Positions 27,058-34,625 of a stretch of 46,164 nt of DNA are shown here, in pieces. Position 1 is the stretch's first letter. Each line of letters opens with the position of its first letter. This DNA is from Planctomycetales bacterium (lineage in GTDB: Bacteria; Omnitrophota; Gorgyraeia; Zapsychrales; Zapsychraceae), in assembly GCA_005239675.1 (NCBI GenBank), contig SBBO01000022.1:1-46164 (forward strand), in the 5' to 3' direction. A program made the position numbers and the translations under genes. The notes beneath the pieces are model-generated. The model saw nothing but the letters and a program-made list of their open reading frames with translations. It did no database searches and was not told where the DNA came from.

Positions 27058-27792
27058 TTATAAACGTGCCTTTGCGTTAACGGTTGTGTTCTTTTCTGCT
27101 ATTATTTTTAGAAAGTTCTCATATATTTTATCAGCAACGTCCTTGAATCGTTCTTTTTTATTTTGGTAATCATCGACCATCTTCTGTCTTTGAGCAATAA
27201 GGGTAGTATCCCCTTGGTCAAGATATTCCTCTGTCCACTCACGAATACTGCGGTCGGTTATCTCCAGATGGAATTGCAGACCGTACGCATAACGCCCGAT
27301 GCGCATGGCCTGATGCGGACATCCGCAAGAGGATGCCAACCACTCTGCGCCTTTCGGGATTTGAAACATATCCCCATGCCATTGGAAAACCTCCAGTTTG
27401 CGTTCCAATCCCTGAAACAGGGGATCATGCACCCCAGCCGACGTCAGCTCAACAGAAAAAAACCCAATCTCTTTTTGTGGAGATTTTCCGACACTGGCCC
27501 TACAGGCCTTGGCCAACAATTGGGCGCCCAGGCATATCCCCAGCAAGGGAATTTCCTGTGCCAGGGCCTCTTGGATGAAACTATCTTCCGCTTTTAAAAA
27601 AGGATATTTATCTTCCTCGTCAACGTTCATAGGACCGCCCAAGATAACAAGCGCCTTAATACCATCCCAGGAAATTGGCAATCGGTCGCCAGCGCCCAAA
27701 TCAATTGTCTTGGTTATATATCCTCGATCAGAAAAGAAATCACCTAACGTCCCGGGACCTTCAATATCAATATGTTTAATAAATAATATCAT
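27058..27792 (-). CDS. Class I glutamine amidotransferase (GMP-synthase-like)
   Basis: A stand-alone class I glutamine amidotransferase of COG0518 type, 244 aa from the preferred start. The nucleophile elbow is GICLGAQLLAKA, with the Cys near residue 84. The catalytic His-Glu pair is in GLQFHLEIT. An in-frame ATG at 27828 overlaps the glnA terminator, so I chose the ATG at 27792, which begins MILFIKHID. Such proteins hydrolyse glutamine or gamma-glutamyl compounds, and the true substrate is not visible. It is co-directional with nadE and lies downstream of glnA. Confidence 0.85.
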   Translation of the reverse strand: MILFIKHIDIEGPGTLGDFFSDRGYITKTIDLGAGDRLPISWDGIKALVILGGPMNVDEEDKYPFLKAEDSFIQEALAQEIPLLGICLGAQLLAKACRASVGKSPQKEIGFFSVELTSAGVHDPLFQGLERKLEVFQWHGDMFQIPKGAEWLASSCGCPHQAMRIGRYAYGLQFHLEITDRSIREWTEEYLDQGDTTLIAQRQKMVDDYQNKKERFKDVADKIYENFLKIIAEKNTTVNAKARL

Positions 27793-27825
27793 GGTCAAGT
27801 GAGCGCGCCCTACCAGGTGCACCAC

Positions 27826-27860
27826 CAAAAAAAGCCCTGTACTGTACGGTACAGGGCTTT
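27826..27860 (-). terminator. Strong intrinsic terminator after glnA
   Basis: A perfect 12-bp inverted repeat AAAGCCCTGTAC / GTACAGGGCTTT with a 6-nt loop lies 37-66 bp past the glnA stop. On the minus strand it is followed by a run of T residues, fitting termination of glnA transcription. On the plus strand the T-run is only three bases long. Confidence 0.85.
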
Positions 27861-27896
27861 ATCATTCTCTAACTACACGATGGTCATACTACCCTA

Positions 27897-29420
27897 TTAA
27901 ACATCAAAATACAGATAGAACTCGTGTGGATGCGGCCTTAAACGCATCGCATCGATCTCCACCTGATGTTTGTATTCAATCCAGACATCGATCACATCTG
28001 GCGTGAATACCCCACCCTCGAGAAGGAACTGACGATCCTTATCTAGGGCATCCAGGGACTCCTCTAACGAACGAGGAACAGTCTTGATTTTCTTCGCTTC
28101 GTTCTCTGGGAGTTCATAGATGTTTTTTTCAATGGGTTGTCCCGGATCAATCTTATTATTGATGCCATCGAGTCCTGCCATCAGCATCGCCGCAAAGGCA
28201 AGATACGGATTGGCCGATGGGTCAGGCGGTCTAAACTCGATTCTCTTGGATTTTTCGCTCTTGGAATACATCGGGATACGAACAGCTGCCGAGCGGTTTC
28301 TCTGGGAGTAAACCAGGTTGACCGGCGCCTCATATCCAGGGACCAACCTCTTGTAGGAATTGGTCGTCGGGGCGCAAAACGCCATCAAGGCATGGGCATG
28401 CTTGAGCAACCCACCAATGTACCATTTGGCCATATCGCTCAACAAGGCATAGCCATTCTTGTCAAAGAATAGGTTCTTACCATCGTTCCACAAACTCTGA
28501 TGCACGTGCATCCCAGAACCGTTATCCTTGAAGATTGGTTTGGGCATGAAGGTGGCGGTCATATTGTATTTCTTAGCGGTATTCTTAATGATGTATTTAT
28601 ACCACAGAAGATTGTCACCCATCTTTGTCAGCGTACCATAGCGGATATCGATCTCGCACTGACCGCCGGTTGCGACCTCATGGTGATGAACCTCCACCGG
28701 AACTCCAACCTTTCTTAATGTCAGCATGATTTCCGAGCGGATGTCCTGTAAGGTGTCGTGTGGTGGAACGGGGAAATACCCTTCCTTGTAACGCGGTTTA
28801 TACCCAAGGTTCGGCTTCTCGTCGCGTCCTGTATTCCAATCACCCTCATTAGAATCAATAAAATAGTAACCAGAATTTTCTGTCTGGTCGAAGCGGACAT
28901 CGTTTAAAAGAAAGAATTCTGCTTCCGGCCCCCAATAACTGGCTGTAGCAATCTTAGATTTGATCAAATATTGCTCTGCCTTTTTAGCGATGTAGCGCGG
29001 GTCGCGGCTGTAGGGGTCGTGTGTCACTGGATCAAAAATATCACAGATAATACTGACCGTAGGTATCTGACAAACTGGGTCGATAACAGCGCTCGTTGGG
29101 TCGAGCTTCAAAATCATGTCGCTTTCCTGGATCTTCTGAAAACCCCGAATACTAGAACCGTCAAAGCCGATGCCATCATTCCAAATACTATGTGGATGGT
29201 CAACGTCTTCGATGGCCTCCGCCGTAGGAATAGAAAAATGTTGCCATAGGCCTGGGAGGTCGTTAAATTTCAGGTCAATGATCTGGATATTGTTTTTCTT
29301 GATAAGTTCAACAACGCCTTGGACCGCCTTGACCGCACCATCTGTGCCTTGCCGAGACGTGGCCTTGGCCACGGCAGCACGCCGGGTCGCTGGGTCTGTT
29401 CTCGTTACTAGTGTTGTCAT
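27897..29420 (-). CDS. glnA: Glutamine synthetase, type I
   Basis: GlnA makes glutamine from glutamate and ammonia with ATP. The product is 507 aa from the chosen start. It contains [18 protein letters not shown] (the family's DGSS region), [10 protein letters not shown], the metal/ATP region [33 protein letters not shown], the NRSAAVRIP signature, and a KNIYELP segment equivalent to the adenylylation site, whose Tyr is present. The ATG at 29420 has an AGGAG at 7-nt spacing. The in-frame ATG at 29450 would put that site inside the gene, so I reject it. About 30 N-terminal residues precede the conserved domain. A structured leader lies upstream. Confidence 0.95.
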   Translation of the reverse strand: MTTLVTRTDPATRRAAVAKATSRQGTDGAVKAVQGVVELIKKNNIQIIDLKFNDLPGLWQHFSIPTAEAIEDVDHPHSIWNDGIGFDGSSIRGFQKIQESDMILKLDPTSAVIDPVCQIPTVSIICDIFDPVTHDPYSRDPRYIAKKAEQYLIKSKIATASYWGPEAEFFLLNDVRFDQTENSGYYFIDSNEGDWNTGRDEKPNLGYKPRYKEGYFPVPPHDTLQDIRSEIMLTLRKVGVPVEVHHHEVATGGQCEIDIRYGTLTKMGDNLLWYKYIIKNTAKKYNMTATFMPKPIFKDNGSGMHVHQSLWNDGKNLFFDKNGYALLSDMAKWYIGGLLKHAHALMAFCAPTTNSYKRLVPGYEAPVNLVYSQRNRSAAVRIPMYSKSEKSKRIEFRPPDPSANPYLAFAAMLMAGLDGINNKIDPGQPIEKNIYELPENEAKKIKTVPRSLEESLDALDKDRQFLLEGGVFTPDVIDVWIEYKHQVEIDAMRLRPHPHEFYLYFDV

Positions 29421-29483
29421 GCCCTTTCTCCTTTTTCTCTTAGCCGCCATAGATTGCTATAGCGTAATGCCTTTTGTAATTTT

Positions 29484-29489
29484 TGTCAA
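29484..29489 (-). promoter_or_regulatory. Possible second -35 element for glnA
   Basis: A perfect TTGACA lies downstream of the leader terminator, on the minus strand. The hexamer 17 bp further on (TACGCT) is a poor -10. If used, glnA would have its own start and the upstream transcript would be a separate RNA. Confidence 0.25.
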
Positions 29490-29505
29490 TATTTTTGACA
29501 CAAAC

Positions 29506-29543
29506 AAAAAATCCGATACCCTCTCCCAAACAAGAATATCGGA
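29506..29543 (-). terminator. Intrinsic terminator/attenuator in the glnA leader
   Basis: In the minus-strand RNA, UCCGAUA (29543-29537) pairs with UAUCGGA (29518-29512). The stem continues with wobble-rich pairs (UUCUU with GAGGG) to about 12 bp around an 8-nt loop. Six U residues follow directly. It lies between the upstream promoter and the glnA ATG, so it would stop transcripts before glnA unless relieved. Confidence 0.65.
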
Positions 29544-29654
29544 CCTCTGTGCCCAATCATTCTACTGTCACTGTCGAACCGTCGCTAGTCTGGCCGACCC
29601 TTCGTTCCTAGACTAAGGGTGTATACGGAACATCAAGACAACTACCTAGATAAT
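29544..29654 (-). ncRNA. Candidate structured leader RNA or small RNA upstream of glnA
   Basis: From the predicted start near 29654 to the terminator, the transcript would be about 150 nt. It holds complementary segments that compete or interleave: GUUCC (29631-29627) with GGAAC (29608-29604), CCCUU (29619-29615) with AAGGG (29602-29598), and UAGUCU (29615-29610) with AGACUA (29591-29586). It does not match the glnA glutamine riboswitch as I remember it. It may be a cis-acting switch or a free RNA. Confidence 0.4.
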
Positions 29655-29756
29655 GGGCAGAATATACCCTGCACTCCCAAATTTGTCAAGGTTTTTTTAA
29701 GCGGAAGAGGCTGTGGAAGCAGTGGCAACTTTAATCTCCCACAGGCATCGAGCAGC
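29590..29756. repeat. Left copy of a ~166-bp direct repeat flanking the carbohydrate-active insert
   Basis: Matches 32484-32649 in the same orientation, with about four to five substitutions and one single-base length difference. It contains the last 20 or so codons of galT, the promoter and the start of the leader RNA. Here the galT tail is joined in frame to a GH10 fragment rather than to galT. Confidence 0.95.
29661..29689 (-). promoter_or_regulatory. Near-consensus sigma70 promoter upstream of glnA (left repeat copy)
   Basis: TTGACA (29689-29684), 17-bp spacer and TATATT (29666-29661) on the minus strand. The -35 box lies a few bases from the stop codon of the galT-tail reading frame. 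It reads through the candidate leader RNA toward glnA. The same promoter is present in the right repeat copy. Confidence 0.8.
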
Positions 29757-29981
29757 CTCCGTGAAGTCAAAGTCAGCCTGGGTCGGGCGACTACCATCAC
29801 CCCCAAAAATCCCAACAGCCATCACGTCCATCTCCCGCTCGAAGATCTGATCGTAACGGTCGCTGCGCAGGTCGTACTGGTAGAAGGCGCCGAATTTGAT
29901 GCCCCGTCGTCCGGCAAGCGTCTTGAGGGGCTCGGGGCTGCGGGGCGATCGCGCACAGGAGGGGTGGGAGTCCCCAACCAT
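29697..29981 (-). pseudogene. Truncated GH10 (xylanase-type) N-terminal fragment fused in frame to the galT tail
   Basis: The reading frame contains LKTLAGRRGIKFGAF, then IFEREMDVMAV, GGDGSRPTQADFDFTEA. This matches the start of a GH10 catalytic domain (the LAxxRGIKxG strand and the DFTEAD strand before the substrate cleft). After FTEA the sequence switches to ARCLWEIKVATAS..., which is the galT C terminus duplicated in the repeat. All GH10 catalytic residues are missing. It overlaps the end of the GH5 frame, so a frameshift may once have joined GH5, a Pro-rich linker and GH10 into one enzyme. I infer non-functionality. Confidence 0.6.
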
Positions 29982-31300
29982 AACTCCTGAAACAGTTTGA
30001 TGAGGTCGTGATTGGGGGTGACCTGATCGGTTCGGCTCGTCTCATACCCCGTCCCATCCTCGGAGGCCGCATCGTGATCCCAATCATAGAACCCAAAGTC
30101 GGGGTCTCGAAACGCCCAGTTTAAGATAATAGGAATCTCCAACTCTTGCGCGATCTGGTAAACATCCCGGTAATACTGAGCACGCGACGTCTGGTCCGCA
30201 TGCGCATTGGCGGCAAATTCCCCCAACATGAACGCCACCTGTCCGTGATTGGGGGCCGACATGATGTGCTGGATGAGGGCCTTGAGTTTCGCTTTGTCAT
30301 ACCACACCTCTTCAATGGTGGCAGGATAGCGAAACACATCGGCCGGATCGATCGCCCCTGGCAACCAATCGACCCCTTGATGGGTGAAGAGAAACGGTTC
30401 ATAAAAATGAAACTCGTAGACAATGTTGGGATCGTCGAACGCCTGATCGTGGAATGTATCATCCATGCTCTGCGCCACAAAAATGATGTGATGCTCGTCC
30501 TCTGCCTCGGTGCGGATGGCGTGGATCGTTCGCTCCACCAGGGGGAGATAGTGCTCGTCCGTTGTGGCCGGCTCATTCATGAGCCCATAGCCGACAATGG
30601 CGGTTTCGTCCTTGTACTGCTTCGCGATAAACACCCAGAGGTCCACAAACTGATCTTGGAGCGTCTGGTCCTCCCAGATAGCTTGACTCGCGTCATCCTC
30701 AGGACTGTACCCCTGGTAGCCACCTGGAGGGATGTGTAGATCCAAGATCAGGCTGATCCCATGGGTCTTGCCCCAGCCAAGATGGCGATCGATGTACTGG
30801 ATGCCGACAGCATTGGAGGAAAGCACCCCATCCACAGAAAACCATTCATGGGAGAGCGACAGCCGGACGACATTCGCACCCCATGAGGCAAGATGCGCGT
30901 AGTCCTGTTCGGTGACGTACCAGGCATAGGGGGTCCTCCCCGAATCCGAAATGGCGTAGTTACAGATATTAGTTCCCTGCAACGTGATAGGCTGACCATC
31001 TTTAAGAAGGCGTGTTCCTGAGACTTGAAAGAACGCACTGGATGGTGGCTCGGCATGCGCATCGTTGGGCGAGAGGCCTCCTCCGGCCCCCCTCGTGGTG
31101 AGGATGGCCATCACCAGCAGCAGCATGGGGATCATGGCAATGCCAGACGCTTTAGCGAGGTCATGCCTCAGTTTCGATGGGGTCCACAGACTCCTTGGCG
31201 TTGGCACCACGCGATCCCCCAGCTTCTTGTTGGAGATAGACGATGGGGACTGGTTTTGAAGGTGCCTGTCCTGGTTTTTGTCCGCTCCCAACATGATCAT
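29822..31300 (-). CDS. Membrane-anchored GH5 glycoside hydrolase
   Basis: A family 5 glycosidase of up to 492 aa. From the ATG at 31300, 2 bp after the esterase stop, it has a polar leader of about 55 residues, a hydrophobic anchor or signal segment (GIAMIPMLLLVMAIL), and then the TIM-barrel. Barrel motifs include GTNICNY, VVRLSLSHEWF, ILDLHIPPGGYQG, the acid/base Glu in GLMNEPATT, VYEFHFYEPFLF, and the nucleophile Glu in FMLGEFAANAH. Both catalytic glutamates are present. After LFQELW the frame becomes Pro-rich and then nonsense-like, overlapping a GH10 fragment in another frame, so the true C terminus is probably disrupted. The substrate is probably a beta-glucan or hemicellulose. Confidence 0.82.
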   Translation of the reverse strand: MIMLGADKNQDRHLQNQSPSSISNKKLGDRVVPTPRSLWTPSKLRHDLAKASGIAMIPMLLLVMAILTTRGAGGGLSPNDAHAEPPSSAFFQVSGTRLLKDGQPITLQGTNICNYAISDSGRTPYAWYVTEQDYAHLASWGANVVRLSLSHEWFSVDGVLSSNAVGIQYIDRHLGWGKTHGISLILDLHIPPGGYQGYSPEDDASQAIWEDQTLQDQFVDLWVFIAKQYKDETAIVGYGLMNEPATTDEHYLPLVERTIHAIRTEAEDEHHIIFVAQSMDDTFHDQAFDDPNIVYEFHFYEPFLFTHQGVDWLPGAIDPADVFRYPATIEEVWYDKAKLKALIQHIMSAPNHGQVAFMLGEFAANAHADQTSRAQYYRDVYQIAQELEIPIILNWAFRDPDFGFYDWDHDAASEDGTGYETSRTDQVTPNHDLIKLFQELWLGTPTPPVRDRPAAPSPSRRLPDDGASNSAPSTSTTCAATVTIRSSSGRWT

Positions 31301-31302
31301 GT

Positions 31303-32301
31303 TCACTTGGAGTGCTTCTGAAAGAAATCCCAGATTACATCCGTCGCGTTGAGTGTGGCGACATTCTTCCCCGCCACACGCTCCGGCAGCGCGCTCCTCC
31401 CACCGGGCCAATGGTGCCCGTGCCCTACAATGGTGTAGACAACCATCGTATCCACTCCGTTGTGACGGCAATAGGCCTTGCCTGTTTCTCCTTCCTGTTC
31501 ATACACCACGCGCGGTTCGTCGGAACAGCCGTGGATGGTCACCCAATTGGCAATCATGTCTTGAGTCGAGGCTTTCTGACCGTATGAGGTTGCACCGATG
31601 CGAACCTCACCGCCCTCAAAAGGGTTCTGGGGATCGGCTGTGCCGGTGATGTACAATAGTGGCACCGCACGCCCAGGCGGTGTGTCACCCAGCCAGTCGG
31701 CACCCGCAACGGGAGCCATCGCCGCGATCACCTGCGATAACTCGCGAGCCACGCGAAACGACATGGAGGCGCCATTGGAGAAACCGGTCACATAGATCCG
31801 GCGCGCGTCGATTGTGAAACGTTCCTTCAGATCGTTAAGCATCGCTGCAACGAACGCCACATCCGCGACGTGACGTGCTGCCGCACCAATCCGTTCGCTG
31901 CCATCGTTCCACGTTTGCGGGTTGCGCCTGAAACTCGCTGGCCGGGACGGGTCGTGCGGCGTGCCCTCGGGGAAAACCGCCAGAAAATGTTCCTGGTCCG
32001 CCTTCTTCGCCCACTCGGTCTGCCAGATGGCGTTTCTGGCCGTCCCGCCCCCACCATGGAACATGATCACGATAGGCAAGGGGCTCTTTCCCGTGTAGTG
32101 TTGTGGGAGATGGAGGATGTATTCGCGCGGGGTGTCTTCAACAGTTACGGTCAGCTTGTAATTCCCAGGCGTGTACTCGGCCACACGTGTTCCGGAAGCG
32201 AACGCATCCTGTGTCTGTCTCCATCGTGTGATGCGGGCACCCAAGATGATGGGCGTGATGACCAACACAGTAGCGAGTAATACCGGCGTGCTCTTTTTCA
32301 T
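31303..32301 (-). CDS. Exported CE1/LpqC-type esterase (feruloyl or acetylxylan esterase-like)
   Basis: A 332-aa alpha/beta hydrolase of the poly(3-hydroxybutyrate) depolymerase/LpqC group, part of which falls in carbohydrate esterase family 1. It has an N-terminal signal or anchor helix (residues about 5-21). The oxyanion-hole region is IVIMFHGGGGTARNA. The nucleophile is in VTGFSNGASMSF, the Asp in YITGTADPQNPF, and the His in VGHGHHWPGG. Next to GH5 and a GH10 fragment, deacylation of plant xylan side groups is a reasonable role, but depolymerase activity on polyesters cannot be excluded. Sampled lines of this segment are relatively GC-rich. Confidence 0.85.
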   Translation of the reverse strand: MKKSTPVLLATVLVITPIILGARITRWRQTQDAFASGTRVAEYTPGNYKLTVTVEDTPREYILHLPQHYTGKSPLPIVIMFHGGGGTARNAIWQTEWAKKADQEHFLAVFPEGTPHDPSRPASFRRNPQTWNDGSERIGAAARHVADVAFVAAMLNDLKERFTIDARRIYVTGFSNGASMSFRVARELSQVIAAMAPVAGADWLGDTPPGRAVPLLYITGTADPQNPFEGGEVRIGATSYGQKASTQDMIANWVTIHGCSDEPRVVYEQEGETGKAYCRHNGVDTMVVYTIVGHGHHWPGGRSALPERVAGKNVATLNATDVIWDFFQKHSK

Positions 32302-32452
32302 GAATGTCTGTTGCGCCTACAATCGGCTGCAGAACTTCCTGCGCTAGATTGCCGTGATGGATCAGCCTCTGCCCATTGACCCATCGACTTCACTTTAGAT
32401 AACACCACCTAGAGAGGGATTCCACATTGGACCAGCCTAGAAGGATAAAAAA

Positions 32453-32482
32453 GCTTGACAAATTTTGAAGTACAGGATATAG
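32453..32482 (+). promoter_or_regulatory. Plus-strand promoter-like element, inverted relative of the repeat promoter
   Basis: TTGACA, a 17-bp spacer and TATAGC read on the plus strand just outside the right repeat copy. The sequence from TTGACAAATTT through the -10 box resembles the minus-strand promoter inside the repeat, so it may be an inverted partial copy. It points into galT in the antisense direction. Confidence 0.4.
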
Positions 32483-32483
32483 C

Positions 32484-32649
32484 CTGGCCGACCCTTCGTT
32501 CCTAGACTAAGGGTGTATACGGAACATCAAGACAACTACCTAGATAATGGGTAGAATATACCCTGCACTCCCAAATTTGTCAAAATTTTTTAAGCGGAAG
32601 AGGCTGTGGAAGCAGTGGCAACTTTAATCTCCCGCAGGCATCGAGCAGC
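32484..32649. repeat. Right copy of the ~166-bp direct repeat
   Basis: This is the copy attached to the intact galT. It covers the galT C terminus from ARCLREIK to the stop, the promoter and the first part of the leader RNA. Its left boundary falls where the esterase upstream region begins. Confidence 0.95.
32555..32583 (-). promoter_or_regulatory. Near-consensus promoter in the right repeat copy, reading toward the esterase/GH5 genes
   Basis: TTGACA (32583-32578), 17-bp spacer and TATATT (32560-32555) on the minus strand, immediately after the galT stop. Transcripts would run about 250 nt to the esterase ATG at 32301. The glnA-type terminator is not part of this copy. I see no other clear promoter in 32302-32483. 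Confidence 0.7.
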
Positions 32650-33618
32650 ATGGCTGGGATCGGTCGGTACACTAAAAAACCCCGTCCCCCGCTCTAGGCC
32701 GATCGTGCGCATTAACTTGGGGATAATAGCAATATGCCAGTGAAAATGCTCATAGCTACTGTCATTAACCGGCGCGACATGAATATAAAAATTGTACGAA
32801 GGGTCCGCAAGGCATCTGTTAATCCTAATCATGGTGGTGCGTAAGATATTTCCTAAAGCACGCTTTTCCCCATCATTCATCGTGGCAAATCGACAGGAAT
32901 GTTCCCGCGGGATAATGCAGCATTCAAAAGGGTATCCTGAGGCAAAAGGACAAAAGGCCAAAAATTGGGGGTTATCAGCGATGATGCGGATTCCATCATG
33001 GTATTCCTGGGCAATCATGTCACAAGAGACGCAGCGCTGACAACGGTCATAATACGCCTTGATTGCCTCTAACTCCTGCATGACATATTGAGGGATCATG
33101 GGAAGCGCGATAATCTGACTGTGTGGGTGCTCTACAGTTGTGCCAGCGGATTCTCCATAATTCTTGAAAATTAAAATGTATTTAAATCTGCGGTCTTTGG
33201 TGAGGTCATTGAGTCGGCTCTGATATTTATCAATCACGTAGAATATCTCTTCGTCATCTAAATCAGCGAGGTTGCGCTCATGCACGGGAGTTTCAATAAA
33301 GACTTCGTGGGCACCGATGCCATTGGAGAGGGTGTACATGCCATCGTGACGTAAATCCAAAGTCCCCTCAATTCTTAAGGCCGGAAATTTATTAGAGACA
33401 ATACGCACCTCCCAACCCGGGGAATTGGCGGCTGAACCGCAAAGACGCAGCGCCTCAACCTCAGGCGGCGTGTAAAATTCTTTGCCGGGACAGAACTGGC
33501 ACGTGGTCTTGGCGCGAATGGCATGATCCTCCCTTTCATATTTCTCTGGTCCCCACGAGTCTTCCACATGGACAATAGCCCACTGTCCGTTAAGGGGATT
33601 ACGCCTTAATTCTGCCAT
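32590..33618 (-). CDS. galT: Galactose-1-phosphate uridylyltransferase
   Basis: A GalT-family HIT-superfamily nucleotidyltransferase of the Leloir pathway, 342 aa. The zinc-site cysteines are in CQFCPG (about residues 40-45). The active-site motif EHPHSQIIALP (His164-Pro-His166-Ser-Gln) is intact. The second HIT half includes FYIHVAPVND and HWHIAIIP. Its last 20 or so codons are part of the duplicated repeat. It lies 13 bp after the second GalT-like gene. Some homologues act on ADP-sugars or other sugar phosphates, so substrate is inferred. Confidence 0.88.
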   Translation of the reverse strand: MAELRRNPLNGQWAIVHVEDSWGPEKYEREDHAIRAKTTCQFCPGKEFYTPPEVEALRLCGSAANSPGWEVRIVSNKFPALRIEGTLDLRHDGMYTLSNGIGAHEVFIETPVHERNLADLDDEEIFYVIDKYQSRLNDLTKDRRFKYILIFKNYGESAGTTVEHPHSQIIALPMIPQYVMQELEAIKAYYDRCQRCVSCDMIAQEYHDGIRIIADNPQFLAFCPFASGYPFECCIIPREHSCRFATMNDGEKRALGNILRTTMIRINRCLADPSYNFYIHVAPVNDSSYEHFHWHIAIIPKLMRTIGLERGTGFFSVPTDPSHAARCLREIKVATASTASSA

Positions 33619-33631
33619 ATATCCTCACTGG

Positions 33632-34612
33632 TCATGCCTCAAGCTCCTCACGTAAATACTGTGCCATGTCTTCGGGGGGGATGGCGCAGATATAAAACCC
33701 GCTGCCCTTTTCAAAGCCTGCCATACATGTCAACCGCGGGACAATTTCCAGGTGCCAATGGTAGTTGCGAGTGGTCGTCTGCCACTCACCCCCCATGGCA
33801 TTATCCTGATGAAAAGGGGCAGTCTGGACAGCCAAACTATACGCCGTATCATCTAAGCCGTTTTTAAACTTCTGCAAGACTGCTTTCAACATAATGGCCA
33901 GATTTCCCTCGTGGCCCTTCACGCCATTGGTAAAATCCGCATGGTGGCTCTTGGGGATAACCCAAGTCTCGAAAAGAAAACGTGGCGCAAATGGGATGAC
34001 CGCCAAAAAAGAATCGTTTTCTATCACTATACGCTTCTCATCTCTGAGCTCCTGACAGATCAGATCGCAATAAACGCAGCGCTGGTGCTGCTCAAAATAT
34101 TGTCGGGCCCCCAAAAATTTTTCAGTCATTTCTAGTGATGGGACAGGCACGGCCATAATATGGGAGCAAGCGTGGTAGGCAAAAGGGGGCAGTCCATAAT
34201 TCTTATAAACTAAGGCATATCTTAGTAGTATATTTTCTTTGATGCTCTCAAGCCGATCGACATAGGTCTTGATAATCTCCTTGATGCTACTTACGGGCAA
34301 ATCGGCCATATTGGGGATGTGTTCAGGGGTCTCGATCACCGTCTCATGGATGCCAACGTCTTTGATGACTTCATAAAAACCATTAGGGGCAGACGGTCGA
34401 CTAGTCGATAATGTGGGTCCCCGATAAGAAATAACAGATATTCCTCCTCGCGTATAAATGGGCTCTTGCGGTTGGTCGCACAAATTACAATGCTCCTTAT
34501 ATTCACGCCGATGTCGATGAATGGGGTCGATAAAATTCCCTGGCCTTCGTGCCCGCTCAAGAGAGATGATAACCCACCGGCCTACGATGGGGTCTTGCCG
34601 TAATTCTGGCAT
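33632..34612 (-). CDS. GalT-family protein with a substituted active site
   Basis: A 326-aa paralogue of the adjacent GalT, with CNLCD zinc-type cysteines, YKNYGLPPFAYHACSH and HWHLEIVPR. The canonical HPHSQ motif reads HACSH (His147, Cys149, His151), so the nucleophilic His is replaced by Cys and the Gln by His. Uridylyl transfer through a covalent His intermediate therefore looks impossible by the usual mechanism. It could act as a phosphorylase or hydrolase with other chemistry, or as a regulatory partner. It starts 13 bp after fmt. Confidence 0.8.
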   Translation of the reverse strand: MPELRQDPIVGRWVIISLERARRPGNFIDPIHRHRREYKEHCNLCDQPQEPIYTRGGISVISYRGPTLSTSRPSAPNGFYEVIKDVGIHETVIETPEHIPNMADLPVSSIKEIIKTYVDRLESIKENILLRYALVYKNYGLPPFAYHACSHIMAVPVPSLEMTEKFLGARQYFEQHQRCVYCDLICQELRDEKRIVIENDSFLAVIPFAPRFLFETWVIPKSHHADFTNGVKGHEGNLAIMLKAVLQKFKNGLDDTAYSLAVQTAPFHQDNAMGGEWQTTTRNYHWHLEIVPRLTCMAGFEKGSGFYICAIPPEDMAQYLREELEA

Positions 34613-34625
34613 GCGTGTCTATCCT

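Noticed and set aside
29450-29450. Upstream ATG at 29450 as glnA start
   Set aside because: The AGGAG ribosome-binding site would fall inside the gene. It is correctly spaced for the ATG at 29420.
29544-29654. Known glutamine (glnA) riboswitch
   Set aside because: The region holds GGAACGAAGGG, but the order and neighbouring motifs do not match the consensus I know. I kept it only as an unnamed candidate RNA.
29697-29756. A second, complete galT gene left of the insert
   Set aside because: Only the last 20 or so codons are present. The upstream residues in that frame are GH10-like, not GalT.
29590-32649. Insertion sequence or integron
   Set aside because: No transposase, integrase or terminal inverted repeats were seen. 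The repeats are long and contain host gene ends and a promoter.
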